Positions 1 to 7,580 of a stretch of DNA of 17,723 nt are shown here, in pieces; positions within the stretch are counted from its first letter, which is position 1, and each line of letters starts with the position of its first letter. Below the pieces are notes generated by a model. The model saw nothing but the letters and a program-made list of their open reading frames with translations. It was not told where the DNA came from and ran no database searches. The position numbers and the translations under genes are program-made. This stretch comes from Desulfobacula sp. (lineage in GTDB: Bacteria > Desulfobacterota > Desulfobacteria > Desulfobacterales > Desulfobacteraceae), in contig NZ_JAIOSW010000013.1 of the NCBI RefSeq assembly GCF_021107415.1, forward strand, positions 1 through 17,723. The letters run 5' to 3'.

Positions 1-234
1 ATATGAGGTTATAATAAATTTTAAGTAGGCAATATGTTTAACATCAAAGCATCATGTTTGGCAAAGATCATGTAAGCTATTGATATAATAAGAAATATTA
101 AGTTTTGTTACGTCAAGTGATGTATAAAGTTTACTCTTGCATTTCAGGACCATGAATGATTATCTCCAAATTAAGTTGACTTTCATATCTGTATTTTTTG
201 AAAAAGAAACTTACCAGATGGCATAAGGATAATT

Positions 235-756
235 ATGCAAGTATATGATTCTTTTGTAATTTCGAATCCATTCGATATTGAGGTTGCACCAAATCAACTT
301 AGTATCAATCGCAATCTTGAGGATATTGATCTCAAAATGAAGCTATACCTCTTTGTTGGGGGAGGGATGTCGGTTTTGGCAGGACTTTGCATACTGTTGC
401 AATTTATTGGGCTACGAAGCATTCCCGTTATATTAGACGGCCCACCTATTGCTTTTGGGATCACATTATTGATCTTTGCGATCCCTATTCTCTATTGTTG
501 GTTTGATCAAATGCGGTTTAGGCATTGTTTTGAATCAATTGATGATCAAGGAAAATTTGAACTTAAAATATTAATGGATAATTCCAGAATAGTTACAAAA
601 TATGTGAATTATGTAATGAACCAAGATGAAGATGAGGATAGGAAAATCGCTTGGAGTGAACTTGAGATGTTGAGAACAGCGGCATACCGAGAATCTCTAC
701 ATCCTGAAGAAAGCCGGGAACTTAGAATTGGGAGTGGGCGGTCGCCCTATTTTTAA
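235..756 (+). CDS. Hypothetical protein with two membrane segments
   Basis: I do not recognise this 173-residue protein. Two hydrophobic stretches are visible, roughly residues 37-59 and 71-90, separated by a short loop. They suggest a membrane protein with a short N-terminal part and a charged C-terminal part (about 95-173, including the acidic run DEDEDR near 131-136). An AAGGA sequence a few bases before the ATG at 235 supports this start. The C-terminal tail is compositionally different from the rest (arginine and glycine rich, ending GRSPYF), so the reading frame may have been altered there. The gene sits just upstream of another small ORF in the same direction, before the IS91-like element. 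No function can be assigned. Confidence 0.55.
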   Translation: MQVYDSFVISNPFDIEVAPNQLSINRNLEDIDLKMKLYLFVGGGMSVLAGLCILLQFIGLRSIPVILDGPPIAFGITLLIFAIPILYCWFDQMRFRHCFESIDDQGKFELKILMDNSRIVTKYVNYVMNQDEDEDRKIAWSELEMLRTAAYRESLHPEESRELRIGSGRSPYF

Positions 757-791
757 TATATTTGAAAAAGTTTAGGAGGACAATTCCCCTT

Positions 792-1022
792 ATGGAATAC
801 ATTCTTACATACAGAGACAGACGGAATTATACTGGCTCTGAAACAGATTTAATTATGAAATCAGAACCAATTGCAGATTCAAAAATAAGCATAGAAATCA
901 AAACTGAGGCAAAAAATGTTCTCAAATTAACATTGAGCAAAAGTGAAGCTATAGCAATTGTAAAAAGCCTTTCAGCAACTATTGATGGTAATTGCTCGGC
1001 TACAATTATTCCTAATTATTGA
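792..1022 (+). CDS. Small hypothetical protein
   Basis: This is a 76-residue protein of unknown function. A longer reading from a TTG at 762 is possible, but the perfect Shine-Dalgarno sequence AGGAGGA (774-780) lies inside that extension and 11 bases before the ATG at 792, so I prefer the ATG. The sequence is rich in K, S, I and T with no membrane segment; the stretch LKLTLSKSEAIAIVKSL could form an amphipathic helix. It lies 35 bases after the preceding two-membrane-segment gene and may be cotranscribed with it. No family recognised. Confidence 0.5.
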   Translation: MEYILTYRDRRNYTGSETDLIMKSEPIADSKISIEIKTEAKNVLKLTLSKSEAIAIVKSLSATIDGNCSATIIPNY

Positions 1023-1170
1023 TAAAACTTGTATTGAATTTCGTTTTGTAAATTTTATGTATAGAATTTTATCTTTCATCTATTGCCAAAGCCGTGATTC
1101 TAAGAACCATTTTTCGTATATGAAACAAAAGTACAAATTACCAAATCTTAAAGAGATGAAGGATTAAATT

Positions 1171-1184
1171 TATTGAACTAAACC
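1171..1184. repeat. Left terminal inverted repeat of IS91-like element
   Basis: The plus strand reads TATTGAACTAAACC here. Its exact reverse complement is at 3687-3700, beyond the other end of the recombinase/transposase pair. The identity stops abruptly on both sides, as expected for element ends. Confidence 0.6.
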
Positions 1185-1408
1185 TAAAGAAGATTTGTCT
1201 CAAAGGCGAGATGCTTCTCTATGGGGATTGTATTGGTTGGATTTGTGATTGCTGAATAATTTTTTTGAAAATAAAAATATTCTTCATGATAAATCACATT
1301 TAATCGCCATATTTTAATATTGATGCCTGTTCTTTTAATTATTGTCTTTCTTTTTTGAACGCCATTGTCTACTACAGGCACAGTTATCCATTTGCGTTGA
1401 TAACGCAT
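1184..1408 (-). CDS. Doubtful small ORF at the left end of the IS91-like element
   Basis: This 74-codon frame lies downstream of the transposase, wholly inside the proposed element, and its stop codon touches the left terminal repeat. The N-terminal part is basic (MRYQRKWITVPVV...KRKTIIKRTG), but no family is recognised and no clear ribosome-binding site is visible. It may be chance reading of the structured end of the element. Confidence 0.2.
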   Translation of the reverse strand: MRYQRKWITVPVVDNGVQKRKTIIKRTGINIKIWRLNVIYHEEYFYFQKNYSAITNPTNTIPIEKHLAFETNLL

Positions 1409-1441
1409 AAAGAAAAATACCCGCTCCCAAATACAACCGAA

Positions 1442-2683
1442 TTATGATGTGTCTTTAAGGAAAGTTAAATTCAAACGTTCAAAAAAACCAGGGCCAGTTT
1501 GTTCCGGGATTTTAAGTATTTTATTCAGCTTTCCTTTTTTGCAGAAAGGACATGTAGAAATATCCAGACCAGTCAAATCCAACATGAGTTCCTTCACGGA
1601 TTTATTTGATAAATTATCAGGTATATTGTCCTGCCCCAGAATCTTTCGACATTTTAACAAGTTTCCTTTTTTGCAACGGTTTGCCAGAAATCCACAATGA
1701 CGAATCCGCATAAACTTTTTAGGTAGAGCATGGAGAAGAAAACGCCGGATAAATTCATTGGCATCAAGAGCCATGGTTTTTTTTGTATCATTATTTTTAC
1801 GATCTTTATAAGAGAATTTAACTGTGCCGTTTTCCATACCTAAGATCCGGTTGTTTGAGATAGCGACCCTGTGTGTGTATCGCCCCAAATACTCCAGCAC
1901 CTGTTTAGGACCACCAAATGGCTGTTTTGAATAGACAACCCATCCTTTTGAGAATAATTGCTTTTTCAATTTCCTGAACCCTGCATTAGTTCCGATATCA
2001 GCGATCTTGCCGGGAAAAATCAGGTCATTAAGTTGGAATGCCTTTTCCATTAGCTCCATGAATTTACCCCGGAAAACCTTTGATAGAGCTTTAACTGGAA
2101 ATAAAAATTTCTTTTTAGAATGTATCCATCGCTCACCGTCATTAGATAGATATCCTGCCGGTATCACACAGTGAAGATGAAAATGGTCCCGCAGTTTTTG
2201 ATCCCAAGTGTGAAGAATTGCAGTAAATCCAATTTTACCACCCTCTTTGTACCTGGTTGGATTCTGGGCAAATTCTTTCAAAGTTGCTGATACTGCCCTA
2301 AAGAAGATGTCCAGCATGATTTTTTTATTGCAAAGAATAATCAAATTGAGCTCATGCGGTAGGGTAAATACATTATGAAAATAAGAAACAGGAAGAAGCT
2401 CTGCCTGCCTTGCTTCAATCCATCTTGCTTTAGTAAGTGCCTGGCATTTAGGACAATGACGGTTACGGCAGGAATTGTAAGAATTTCGTTCTTTCCCGCA
2501 AGAATCACAGACTTCAACATGGCCACCTAATGCTGCCGTTCGGCAAACTACAATAGCATTCATGATTTTGTAATGTTCCAGGGGCATGGAATGTGATTCA
2601 ATATATGCTTTGCCATATTTACAAAAAATATCAGCCATCTCCGGACTTTTTCCACCACTGGTTGAATCAATTGTCTTTTCCAT
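1442..2683 (-). CDS. tnpA: IS91 family transposase (Y2, HUH)
   Basis: Rolling-circle transposase of 413 residues. An N-terminal zinc-binding module is visible: C59xxC62, C72, then C77xxC80. The HUH metal-binding motif HFHLH is at 167-171 and the paired catalytic tyrosines of IS91 (YLGRYTHR) are Y265 and Y269. A second CxxC pair is at 378/381 near the C-terminus. By family knowledge, it nicks and joins single strands at the element ends. I chose the ATG at 2683 because GGAGG (2690-2694) lies 6 bases before it; a longer frame from 2746 lacks such a site. This start lies inside the last codons of the recombinase gene (17-base overlap), indicating translational coupling. The frame is full length with all key residues, so the enzyme is probably functional. 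Confidence 0.9.
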   Translation of the reverse strand: MEKTIDSTSGGKSPEMADIFCKYGKAYIESHSMPLEHYKIMNAIVVCRTAALGGHVEVCDSCGKERNSYNSCRNRHCPKCQALTKARWIEARQAELLPVSYFHNVFTLPHELNLIILCNKKIMLDIFFRAVSATLKEFAQNPTRYKEGGKIGFTAILHTWDQKLRDHFHLHCVIPAGYLSNDGERWIHSKKKFLFPVKALSKVFRGKFMELMEKAFQLNDLIFPGKIADIGTNAGFRKLKKQLFSKGWVVYSKQPFGGPKQVLEYLGRYTHRVAISNNRILGMENGTVKFSYKDRKNNDTKKTMALDANEFIRRFLLHALPKKFMRIRHCGFLANRCKKGNLLKCRKILGQDNIPDNLSNKSVKELMLDLTGLDISTCPFCKKGKLNKILKIPEQTGPGFFERLNLTFLKDTS

Positions 2684-3539
2684 CTGGAACCTCCACAGTC
2701 GCTGAATTATATCTATCAAAAGGGCTTTTGATCTTTTTGATACCATTTTGGGTAAGGCGCAAATAAATCATGGTCGTTGAAATTGAGCTATGCCCCAGAA
2801 ATGTTTTTATTGAATATAAATCAACTCCGTCCTCAAGAAGGTGGGTTGCAAAGGCATGTCGGAGTGAATGTATCCCTTTGCCTCGTTTAAGACCGGCCTT
2901 TTGCTTTGCTTTATTAAATATTTTCCAAGCCATATTTTTGGTTAAGGGCTTGTGGGGATTGCCTGTAGGATAAAATAGATATTCCTTGGGATGATATCGT
3001 TTCCAATATACCTTTAAATCCTTTAGCAGCTTGTCGGATAACAAAGTATATCGGTCTTTGTTACCTTTCCCTTGTTCAACCCTGATCAGTTTGCGGCTGG
3101 ATTCAATATGTTCAGGCTTTAGTGATACCACCTCACTGACACGCAACCCGGCAGAATACGCGGTGGTAAGTATCATTCGATTTCTTAAGCTATCTGTTGC
3201 ATCAAATAGTTTTATCAACTCTGATCGACTAAATATTGTAGGAAGCTTTCTTGTATGCTTTCTTTTTGGGATTTTGAAATTGATATTTTTCTCTTTCAAA
3301 GTGGTTTTATAAAAAAAATTCAATCCTGCTGCCATGCAATTACAGCTTCCCCACTCAAGCTTTCTTTCTTCCTGAAGATAAAGCAAATAACCATGGGCCT
3401 CTTCCTCACTGATGAGGTTAGGAGAGCGGTGATAATATTTTGCAAGGTCTTCAACTGCATAAACATAGAGTTTTTGGGTGCCAATGGCGAATCTACGAAG
3501 TTTCATGTCATTGATCATTTTTTGTCTTAACGGTGTCAT
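2667..3539 (-). CDS. Tyrosine recombinase (phage integrase family) of the IS91-like element
   Basis: This 290-residue tyrosine recombinase has the usual two-domain layout: an N-terminal SAM-like DNA-binding domain (about 1-90) and a catalytic domain (about 100-275). The catalytic set is complete: R133 (GLRVSE), K158 (GKGNKDR), H224 and R227 (HSLRH), H250 (LGH) and nucleophile Y259. Resemblance to XerD-like integrases is clear. It overlaps the IS91 transposase start, and recombinases of this type are known companions of IS91-like transposases, where they may resolve or assist transposition. The start ATG at 3539 is preceded by GAGGAG about 7 bases upstream. That Shine-Dalgarno sequence can pair with an upstream CTCCTCT (see 3547-3580), so translation may be held low. 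Confidence 0.92.
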   Translation of the reverse strand: MTPLRQKMINDMKLRRFAIGTQKLYVYAVEDLAKYYHRSPNLISEEEAHGYLLYLQEERKLEWGSCNCMAAGLNFFYKTTLKEKNINFKIPKRKHTRKLPTIFSRSELIKLFDATDSLRNRMILTTAYSAGLRVSEVVSLKPEHIESSRKLIRVEQGKGNKDRYTLLSDKLLKDLKVYWKRYHPKEYLFYPTGNPHKPLTKNMAWKIFNKAKQKAGLKRGKGIHSLRHAFATHLLEDGVDLYSIKTFLGHSSISTTMIYLRLTQNGIKKIKSPFDRYNSATVEVPDGKDN

Positions 3540-3546
3540 GCTGGTT

Positions 3547-3580
3547 CTCCTCTTTTATGGATTAATAAAACATAGAGGAG
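3547..3580 (-). promoter_or_regulatory. Hairpin that can sequester the recombinase Shine-Dalgarno
   Basis: On the minus-strand transcript, CUCCUCU (3580-3574) is the exact complement of AGAGGAG (3553-3547), which carries the ribosome-binding site of the recombinase. Adjacent AUG and CAU can extend the stem with a 3-base bulge. A folded leader would hide the ribosome-binding site. The pairing is seen directly; the regulatory role is inferred. Confidence 0.4.
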
Positions 3581-3686
3581 ATATCGGAACTTATGGTGTC
3601 ATGCGAGATTTAAAAGAAAAATTTGACTGGATTAATGTGTTGAAAATAGCTGATAAAGTTGGGAGGGATGGGAGCCACCGCGCAGC

Positions 3687-3700
3687 GGTTTAGTTCAATA
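3687..3700. repeat. Right terminal inverted repeat of IS91-like element
   Basis: The plus strand reads GGTTTAGTTCAATA, the perfect reverse complement of 1171-1184. It directly abuts a hairpin (3677-3689), an arrangement reminiscent of the structured ends of rolling-circle elements. Confidence 0.6.
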
Positions 3701-4080
3701 CATTATCAAGTTGAATGGTTTTCTGTAGCTGCGATTAACGAATATAATATATCAAAAACATTTTAGCAGATTTTGACGATCACTTTCTGAAAATTTGGAC
3801 AAATTCCGATTACTCTCCAAATAAAATGAATGGAAAACCAGAAAGTTTTAATTGTCTCACCACAGCATATAGATTTAGGCCATATCTGGAAAAAGATAGC
3901 TTTATGAATACAAGTAGTGAACTTTTATTCTGAATAATTCCAACAAGTTCTTGACTCTTTTAAAAGAAATTTGTACATAATTTATATTCTTGCTGTCCTA
4001 ATACTGTTTATATCCGCTGCTCATTCTCAATCAGGGAAAAAGACCAAATAGTTTTTGAAAATTTAAACATATAGATAGTG
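3701..4080 (+). pseudogene. Gene-free stretch with a possible coding remnant (3748-3933)
   Basis: Between the IS91-like element and the DUF1566 gene there is no complete gene. A frame open from 3748 to the TGA at 3931-3933 (61 codons) reads like real protein (for example DDHFLKIWTNSDY and TTAYRFRPYLEKDSF), but it follows an in-frame stop and has no start codon before the ATG at 3826. It could be the tail of a gene broken by the element or by decay. No family recognised. The rest (3934-4080) shows only AT-rich sequence and the ribosome-binding site of the next gene. Confidence 0.25.
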
Positions 4081-4100
4081 CACAAAGGAGGTAGGAACAA

Positions 4101-4748
4101 ATGAGACAACGAAGAAAACCTATGTTGGTATTGGTGACTGTGGCTGTGTTTATAACCATGGCGACGTTTTTACCAAGTCTTATTGAAGCCGGTAGTTTGG
4201 AACCGACAGATTCTCCCGGACCGACAATGAAAACATTGAATGAAATCCCGCCCACATGGAGTCAGAAGTTGGATTCTACGAATGGCAGTACAACGCTTGG
4301 TAGGGCGGGTTGTGGATCCAGCCGATTTGAATGTATATGGTATGAAGGATCTCCGATTTCAATCCCACAGGCAGTATTAGACAAAGAGACGGGGCTTGTG
4401 TGGGAACGTTCACCCTCTTCAGATGGGTTGGAGTGGAATTCCGCCTGCGTTACATGTATAGTTAAAAAAGTTGGTGGACGTTTCGGGTGGCGCCTTCCTA
4501 ACATTCAGGAGTTATTTTCTTTGTTTGATGACACCACAGACGACCATCTTCCTGAAGGTCATCCCTTCATAAATATCTCACTTGGTTTCTGGTCGTCAAG
4601 CACGATAGATAGCGAAGATGTTGGTCAAGCTCTTGCTCTGGGTTTCAATAGCTCTGGCAGTCCTTTTGCAATTCTCCCTAAATATTATGATAACATTGGC
4701 AGTTGGTGTGTTCGAGGCGGAAACGGATATGATAACTTGAAACCTTAG
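4101..4748 (+). CDS. Secreted DUF1566 domain protein
   Basis: This 215-residue protein begins with a signal peptide (basic start, hydrophobic core about 8-24, likely cleavage after IEA at 30). A linker rich in P, T and S follows (SLEPTDSPGPTMKTLNEIPPTW). Residues about 92-207 form a DUF1566 (Lcl C-terminal-like) domain, shown by VLDKETGLVWERSP, GWRLPNIQELFSLFD (129-143), LGFWSSSTI (161-169) and the end motif SWCVRGG (201-207). The domain belongs to a C-type-lectin-like fold common in secreted and surface proteins of sulfate reducers; its ligand is unknown. AAAGGAGGT (4084-4092) lies 8 bases before the ATG. The next gene is in the same direction 59 bases on and is also secreted, so an operon is likely. 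Confidence 0.85.
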   Translation: MRQRRKPMLVLVTVAVFITMATFLPSLIEAGSLEPTDSPGPTMKTLNEIPPTWSQKLDSTNGSTTLGRAGCGSSRFECIWYEGSPISIPQAVLDKETGLVWERSPSSDGLEWNSACVTCIVKKVGGRFGWRLPNIQELFSLFDDTTDDHLPEGHPFINISLGFWSSSTIDSEDVGQALALGFNSSGSPFAILPKYYDNIGSWCVRGGNGYDNLKP

Positions 4749-4807
4749 TTTTAGATGGTATCCGATAAGCAAATCGTAGTATTTGCAATCCACAACGGGA
4801 GAAAAGT

Positions 4808-5443
4808 ATGAAGCGTATACTATTCAAAACGTTTTTTTATGCGACTATCGTTGGCTTTATTTCTATGTTTCATTTATACGCAACGGCAGAAAATATAGAC
4901 CCTTCTGCCCTCGATTCCCAGTACGCCTATGGAGAAAACGTGGGCTGGTTCAACGCCGAACCCTTAGGTAATGGTGGACCAGGAACAGAGGTAGAAGATA
5001 CTAAACTGACAGGTTACATCTGGGCAGAAAACATTGGATGGGTGAGCCTTTCCTGTGAAAACACCAATAGCTGCCTTGATGGAATTACTTACGGCATCGA
5101 TAACGACGGAGAAGGCAACCTCTCTGGCTATGCCTGGGGTGAAAATGTTGGATGGATCAACTTTGCTCCTACAGGCGGTGGTGTTGCGATAGAAACAGCT
5201 ACGGGTGAATTTAGCGGCACAGCCTGGGGAGAGAATATCGGCTGGATTTCTTTCCGTGGTGAAAATTCAATCCCTTTCAGAATGATGACTTCCTGGAAAT
5301 CAGTTGTCAATAACTGTGCATTTGACTCTGACGATGACGGCGATGTGGATGGGTCAGACCTTGCTCACTTTGTCAAAAAGTTTGAGTTAGAATCTTTGAT
5401 CAAATATGCTTTTGAGTTTGGAAGGGCTGATTGCTTCGATTAG
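4808..5443 (+). CDS. Secreted GENxGW-repeat protein with EF-hand/dockerin-like loop
   Basis: This 211-residue protein has a signal peptide (about 1-28, ending ATA). The body holds four copies of a short motif: YGENVGWFN (41-49), WAENIGWVS (72-80), WGENVGWIN (110-118) and WGENIGWIS (140-148), about 30-38 residues apart. This periodicity suggests a beta-rich repeat fold. Near the C-terminus a calcium loop of EF-hand/type I dockerin type is visible: D173, D175, D177, G178 and D184 in DSDDDGDVDGSD, followed by a helix. A single loop is present rather than the usual dockerin pair. Likely extracellular, calcium dependent, function unknown. GGGAGA (4797-4802) lies 5 bases before the ATG. It is probably cotranscribed with the DUF1566 gene. 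Confidence 0.75.
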   Translation: MKRILFKTFFYATIVGFISMFHLYATAENIDPSALDSQYAYGENVGWFNAEPLGNGGPGTEVEDTKLTGYIWAENIGWVSLSCENTNSCLDGITYGIDNDGEGNLSGYAWGENVGWINFAPTGGGVAIETATGEFSGTAWGENIGWISFRGENSIPFRMMTSWKSVVNNCAFDSDDDGDVDGSDLAHFVKKFELESLIKYAFEFGRADCFD

Positions 5444-5858
5444 AATTATTGAAGTACTGCATCTTGTTTTGCAATCCATCCGGACTATAGTTGTGATTTC
5501 TACAATTCATCTTGATCCGACCCTGATCAAACATCTCAGTCATACACTGAAACCCACCCCACTTTGAAAATGTTGTGATGGACAGTTTGAAATCTATAAA
5601 AGACTGTTTGGTTGATGTTGCAAGGTCATCTATGATTCCTTGACAGGACACTTGATACCCCCAAGAAGCCAATATTTCAAATAGAAATGAAATTTGTTAA
5701 AATTGCTGGAACACAATATACAGCATCTGGATCAAATCCGATGAAATTCAATTTAGTAATATAACTATTTGAATTTGGCACTCCCCACCGATATTAGCAA
5801 TTTTTGAAATATCTCCTTCAAAACTTTTTTCATATACTCTACACGAATTTGATTTCAA
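5444..5858. other. Intergenic stretch without recognisable gene
   Basis: This AT-rich region lies between two convergent genes. A minus-strand open frame crosses part of it and the end of the preceding gene, but it has no ribosome-binding site or recognisable family, so I do not annotate it. No clear terminator hairpin with a T-tract was found. Confidence 0.5.
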
Positions 5859-6158
5859 TTAATTTGCAGGATAATCAACTCTTTCCTTAAGATCTTTGCC
5901 ACATTTAAAAAAAGGTAATTTTTTGGCGGAGATTTGAACTCTTTCACCGGTTTTAGGATTTCTTCCGGTGTAAGGTTTGTAATTTTTAATATAGAAGGAG
6001 CACAACCCTCGGATTTCAATTCGTTCACCATCGACAAATGCTTTGTTCATTTCATTAAAAAAGATTTCAACAACCTCGGAAGATTCCTGTCTGGTTAAGT
6101 GACATTTCTTTTGAAGTTTCTGAGTCAGTTCATGCTTAGTCAATATTTCTTCCCTCAT
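5859..6158 (-). CDS. HU/IHF family DNA-binding protein
   Basis: This 99-residue protein matches the length and layout of the HU/IHF family: two N-terminal helices (about 6-42), a beta core, the long DNA-contacting arm (about 57-78) with GRNPKTGE (65-72) and its intercalating proline P68, and a C-terminal helix ([14 protein letters not shown]). [21 protein letters not shown] resembles IHF-alpha-like proteins more than HU (inference). It bends DNA and helps organise the nucleoid or local nucleoprotein complexes such as recombination sites. It is monocistronic on the minus strand. The ATG at 6158 lacks a strong Shine-Dalgarno sequence. Its cysteines (C19, C53, C86) are unusual for the family. 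It lies just left of the partial selC copy. Confidence 0.9.
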   Translation of the reverse strand: MREEILTKHELTQKLQKKCHLTRQESSEVVEIFFNEMNKAFVDGERIEIRGLCSFYIKNYKPYTGRNPKTGERVQISAKKLPFFKCGKDLKERVDYPAN

Positions 6159-6608
6159 ACATAATAAAATTTAACTCAAGAAATAAAATTTACCGGTTTG
6201 CGCAAGTTATTTCAAGGATAAATGTCTTAATTCAAAACAGTAGTTCAAAAAAAATGAAAGGTCCGAGTATCATACCCACTCTCCAAGTAAAGAAATTAAT
6301 CTGTGATATCAGTGGAAACAACCTAAAACAAAGCATATACGTGACATTGTTAAAACTTCTTAGGAGTTTGATGCAAAAAATATCTGCCAATCTAAAATGA
6401 AGTAGTCTTAGTTTTGCAAAAAAAACAGACCAAATAAATAGCCCTGGCATTATGTATCGTTATCCTTGAATAAACACTATAGTAGGCCGTTTCTAATGTT
6501 TTTTGTCAATGAAAAATTGGCTTTCTTTAACCCAAATCTAACCGCCGACCCGGAGGAGACCCGGGGCTTCAAAAAAATGGAGAAAATAAGTTCAAAAATA
6601 TTCTGTTT
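6159..6608. other. Gene-free, AT-rich stretch before the partial selC copy
   Basis: No coding region, RNA or clear signal is supported here. Positions 6541-6566 are GC-rich with repeated GACCCG words, resembling the sequence found about the same distance upstream of the intact selC copy (17057-17080). The match is too loose to call a repeat. Confidence 0.4.
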
Positions 6609-6646
6609 TTTTCTGTCTTTTTGCAAATAGAAAACTGCAAAAAAGC

Positions 6647-6676
6647 TTGACAAGAAAGGGTCTTCGGGTGTATTAT
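6647..6676 (+). promoter_or_regulatory. Promoter of the truncated selC copy
   Basis: TTGACA (6647-6652), an 18-base spacer, then TATTAT (6671-6676) form a sigma-70 type promoter with a perfect -35 and a 5-of-6 match at -10. It is conserved from the intact selC promoter, whose -10 (TAGTAT) is a poorer match. It therefore looks active although the tRNA behind it is incomplete. Confidence 0.6.
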
Positions 6677-6695
6677 TTTTTCTCTATTTTGATGC

Positions 6696-6737
6696 GGAAG
6701 TGCACGGCTCACTGGTGGGGCCCTCGGACTTCAAATC
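6696..6737 (+). pseudogene. selC: Truncated tRNA-Sec (5' half of selC)
   Basis: The 42 bases from GGAAGTGC match the first 42 bases of the intact tRNA-Sec at 17210, with one substitution (A for G at base 9). They include the 5' strand of the 8-bp acceptor stem, the D arm, the 5' anticodon strand and the anticodon loop CTTCAAA with anticodon TCA. The variable arm, T arm, 3' acceptor strand and CCA are absent, so it cannot fold into a working tRNA. It is the left boundary of the segment that ends at the intact selC. Confidence 0.88.
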
Positions 6738-7580
6738 GAGATAAAGCCCCTTCAAGAGAATCGCTCAAAACTCAACAATATCAAGCGTTTCAGCCAATTT
6801 TTGTTATTTTTTCAATTTTAACTATTTTCTTCCGAAATCTTCTTACACCGCATGGTTATGCGGGTTTTCAGCTATTTCCTGAAAGAGCAAGTTAAGACTC
6901 CATTCAAGACCCTTGCCAGGCTTGCGCTGGGGCTACACTGGCGCCCCCCAAAGACCCGCCATTGACCCGACAGTCTGTTTCACTCTCATTTTTTTATCTT
7001 CATGAAAATTTGTTGTGGTTCAAAGTTTATTGCAAAAAACAGCCAGAAGTTATTTCAGAAGTTCAATTTTTCTGGTCATTTTGTTTTCAGTTTGATAATA
7101 ATTTTTGCATCAACAGTTGTCCTATAAACCAACGCTCCGGTCTGTAGCAAATCAATCAACTTCTTGAATGAAAATGGCATAGAAATAATAGCCTGATTTT
7201 TACAAGGCCATGGTGTCCATAAAGGCCAGCATAAATCATGATGCCCTGTGATTTATATTAGTTGAGCATGACCATAATCTCCGGGAAGTCCATCATAAAT
7301 ACAACCAAATTCTTATTTTAATAATCATGATCAACTGCTATATTTTTAACTGCAATCATAGCACTATTATATAGATATAGAAGTCAACACCCGTTCGACA
7401 AAGGGCATTAGCGACTGTAGATAGACAATATAATCGCCCTCGGCATCTGAATTTATAGTTTAAAAAAAGAAATTTTTTCTGTCCAGAATGCTCAAGCATT
7501 ATATCAAGTATTATTAAAAATCATAGGTCCTGAAATGGCTAAGGGTCGGATGATTATTCTAAATCCGCTATTGCTCTACA
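6738..7580. other. Gene-free stretch after the truncated selC
   Basis: No convincing gene is present. A hairpin CCGCAT-GGTT-ATGCGG (6849-6864) followed by GTTTTC could be a weak terminator for transcription from the truncated selC promoter. A copy of the second direct repeat is at 6919-6971. The remainder is AT-rich with scattered stops in all frames and looks like decayed sequence. Confidence 0.45.
6919..6971. repeat. Second direct repeat, left copy
   Basis: GGCTTGCGC (6919-6927) and a 22-base block (6950-6971, containing AGACCCGCCATTGACCCGAC) recur in the same order and orientation at 17033-17078, just upstream of the intact selC. The 22-base block is identical in both places; the spacer between the two parts differs (22 against 15 bases). 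Confidence 0.75.

Larger units (their letters stand above)
1171..3700 (-). mobile_element. IS91-like element with accessory tyrosine recombinase
   Basis: A 2.53-kb element contains, on the minus strand, a tyrosine recombinase (2667-3539) overlapping a Y2/HUH transposase (1442-2683). The ends are proposed from a 14-bp perfect inverted repeat, TATTGAACTAAACC at 1171-1184 and its reverse complement at 3687-3700. Each copy contains GAAC/GTTC, a tetranucleotide used as target by IS91 (known for the family). Next to the right repeat is a small hairpin ACCGC-GCA-GCGGT (3677-3689), and just inside the left repeat a TCTC/GAGA dyad. IS91 elements move by rolling-circle transposition and usually make no target duplication; I see none flanking these ends. 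Both genes look intact. The exact ends are inferred, and the orientation of ori and ter ends is not determined. Confidence 0.7.
6609..6737 (+). repeat. Left copy of the selC promoter plus 5'-half direct repeat
   Basis: These 129 bases align without gaps to 17123-17251 with about nine mismatches (about 93% identity by eye). The repeat covers the upstream region, a promoter, and the first 42 bases of the selenocysteine tRNA. Identity stops in the 3' side of the anticodon stem, where the left copy reads ATCGAGATAA instead of ATCCGATG. Confidence 0.9.

Noticed and set aside
982..1167. Plus-strand frame overlapping the small gene at 792-1022 and ending before the IS element
   Set aside because: Out of frame with the supported gene, with no ribosome-binding site; low-complexity AT-rich translation.
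5400..5672. Minus-strand open frame of 90 codons overlapping the end of the GENxGW gene
   Set aside because: No ribosome-binding site, no recognised family, and it overlaps a well-supported gene. Probably chance.
7076..7180. Minus-strand 34-codon frame with plausible composition
   Set aside because: Too short, no recognised motif and no clear ribosome-binding site in a region otherwise full of stops.
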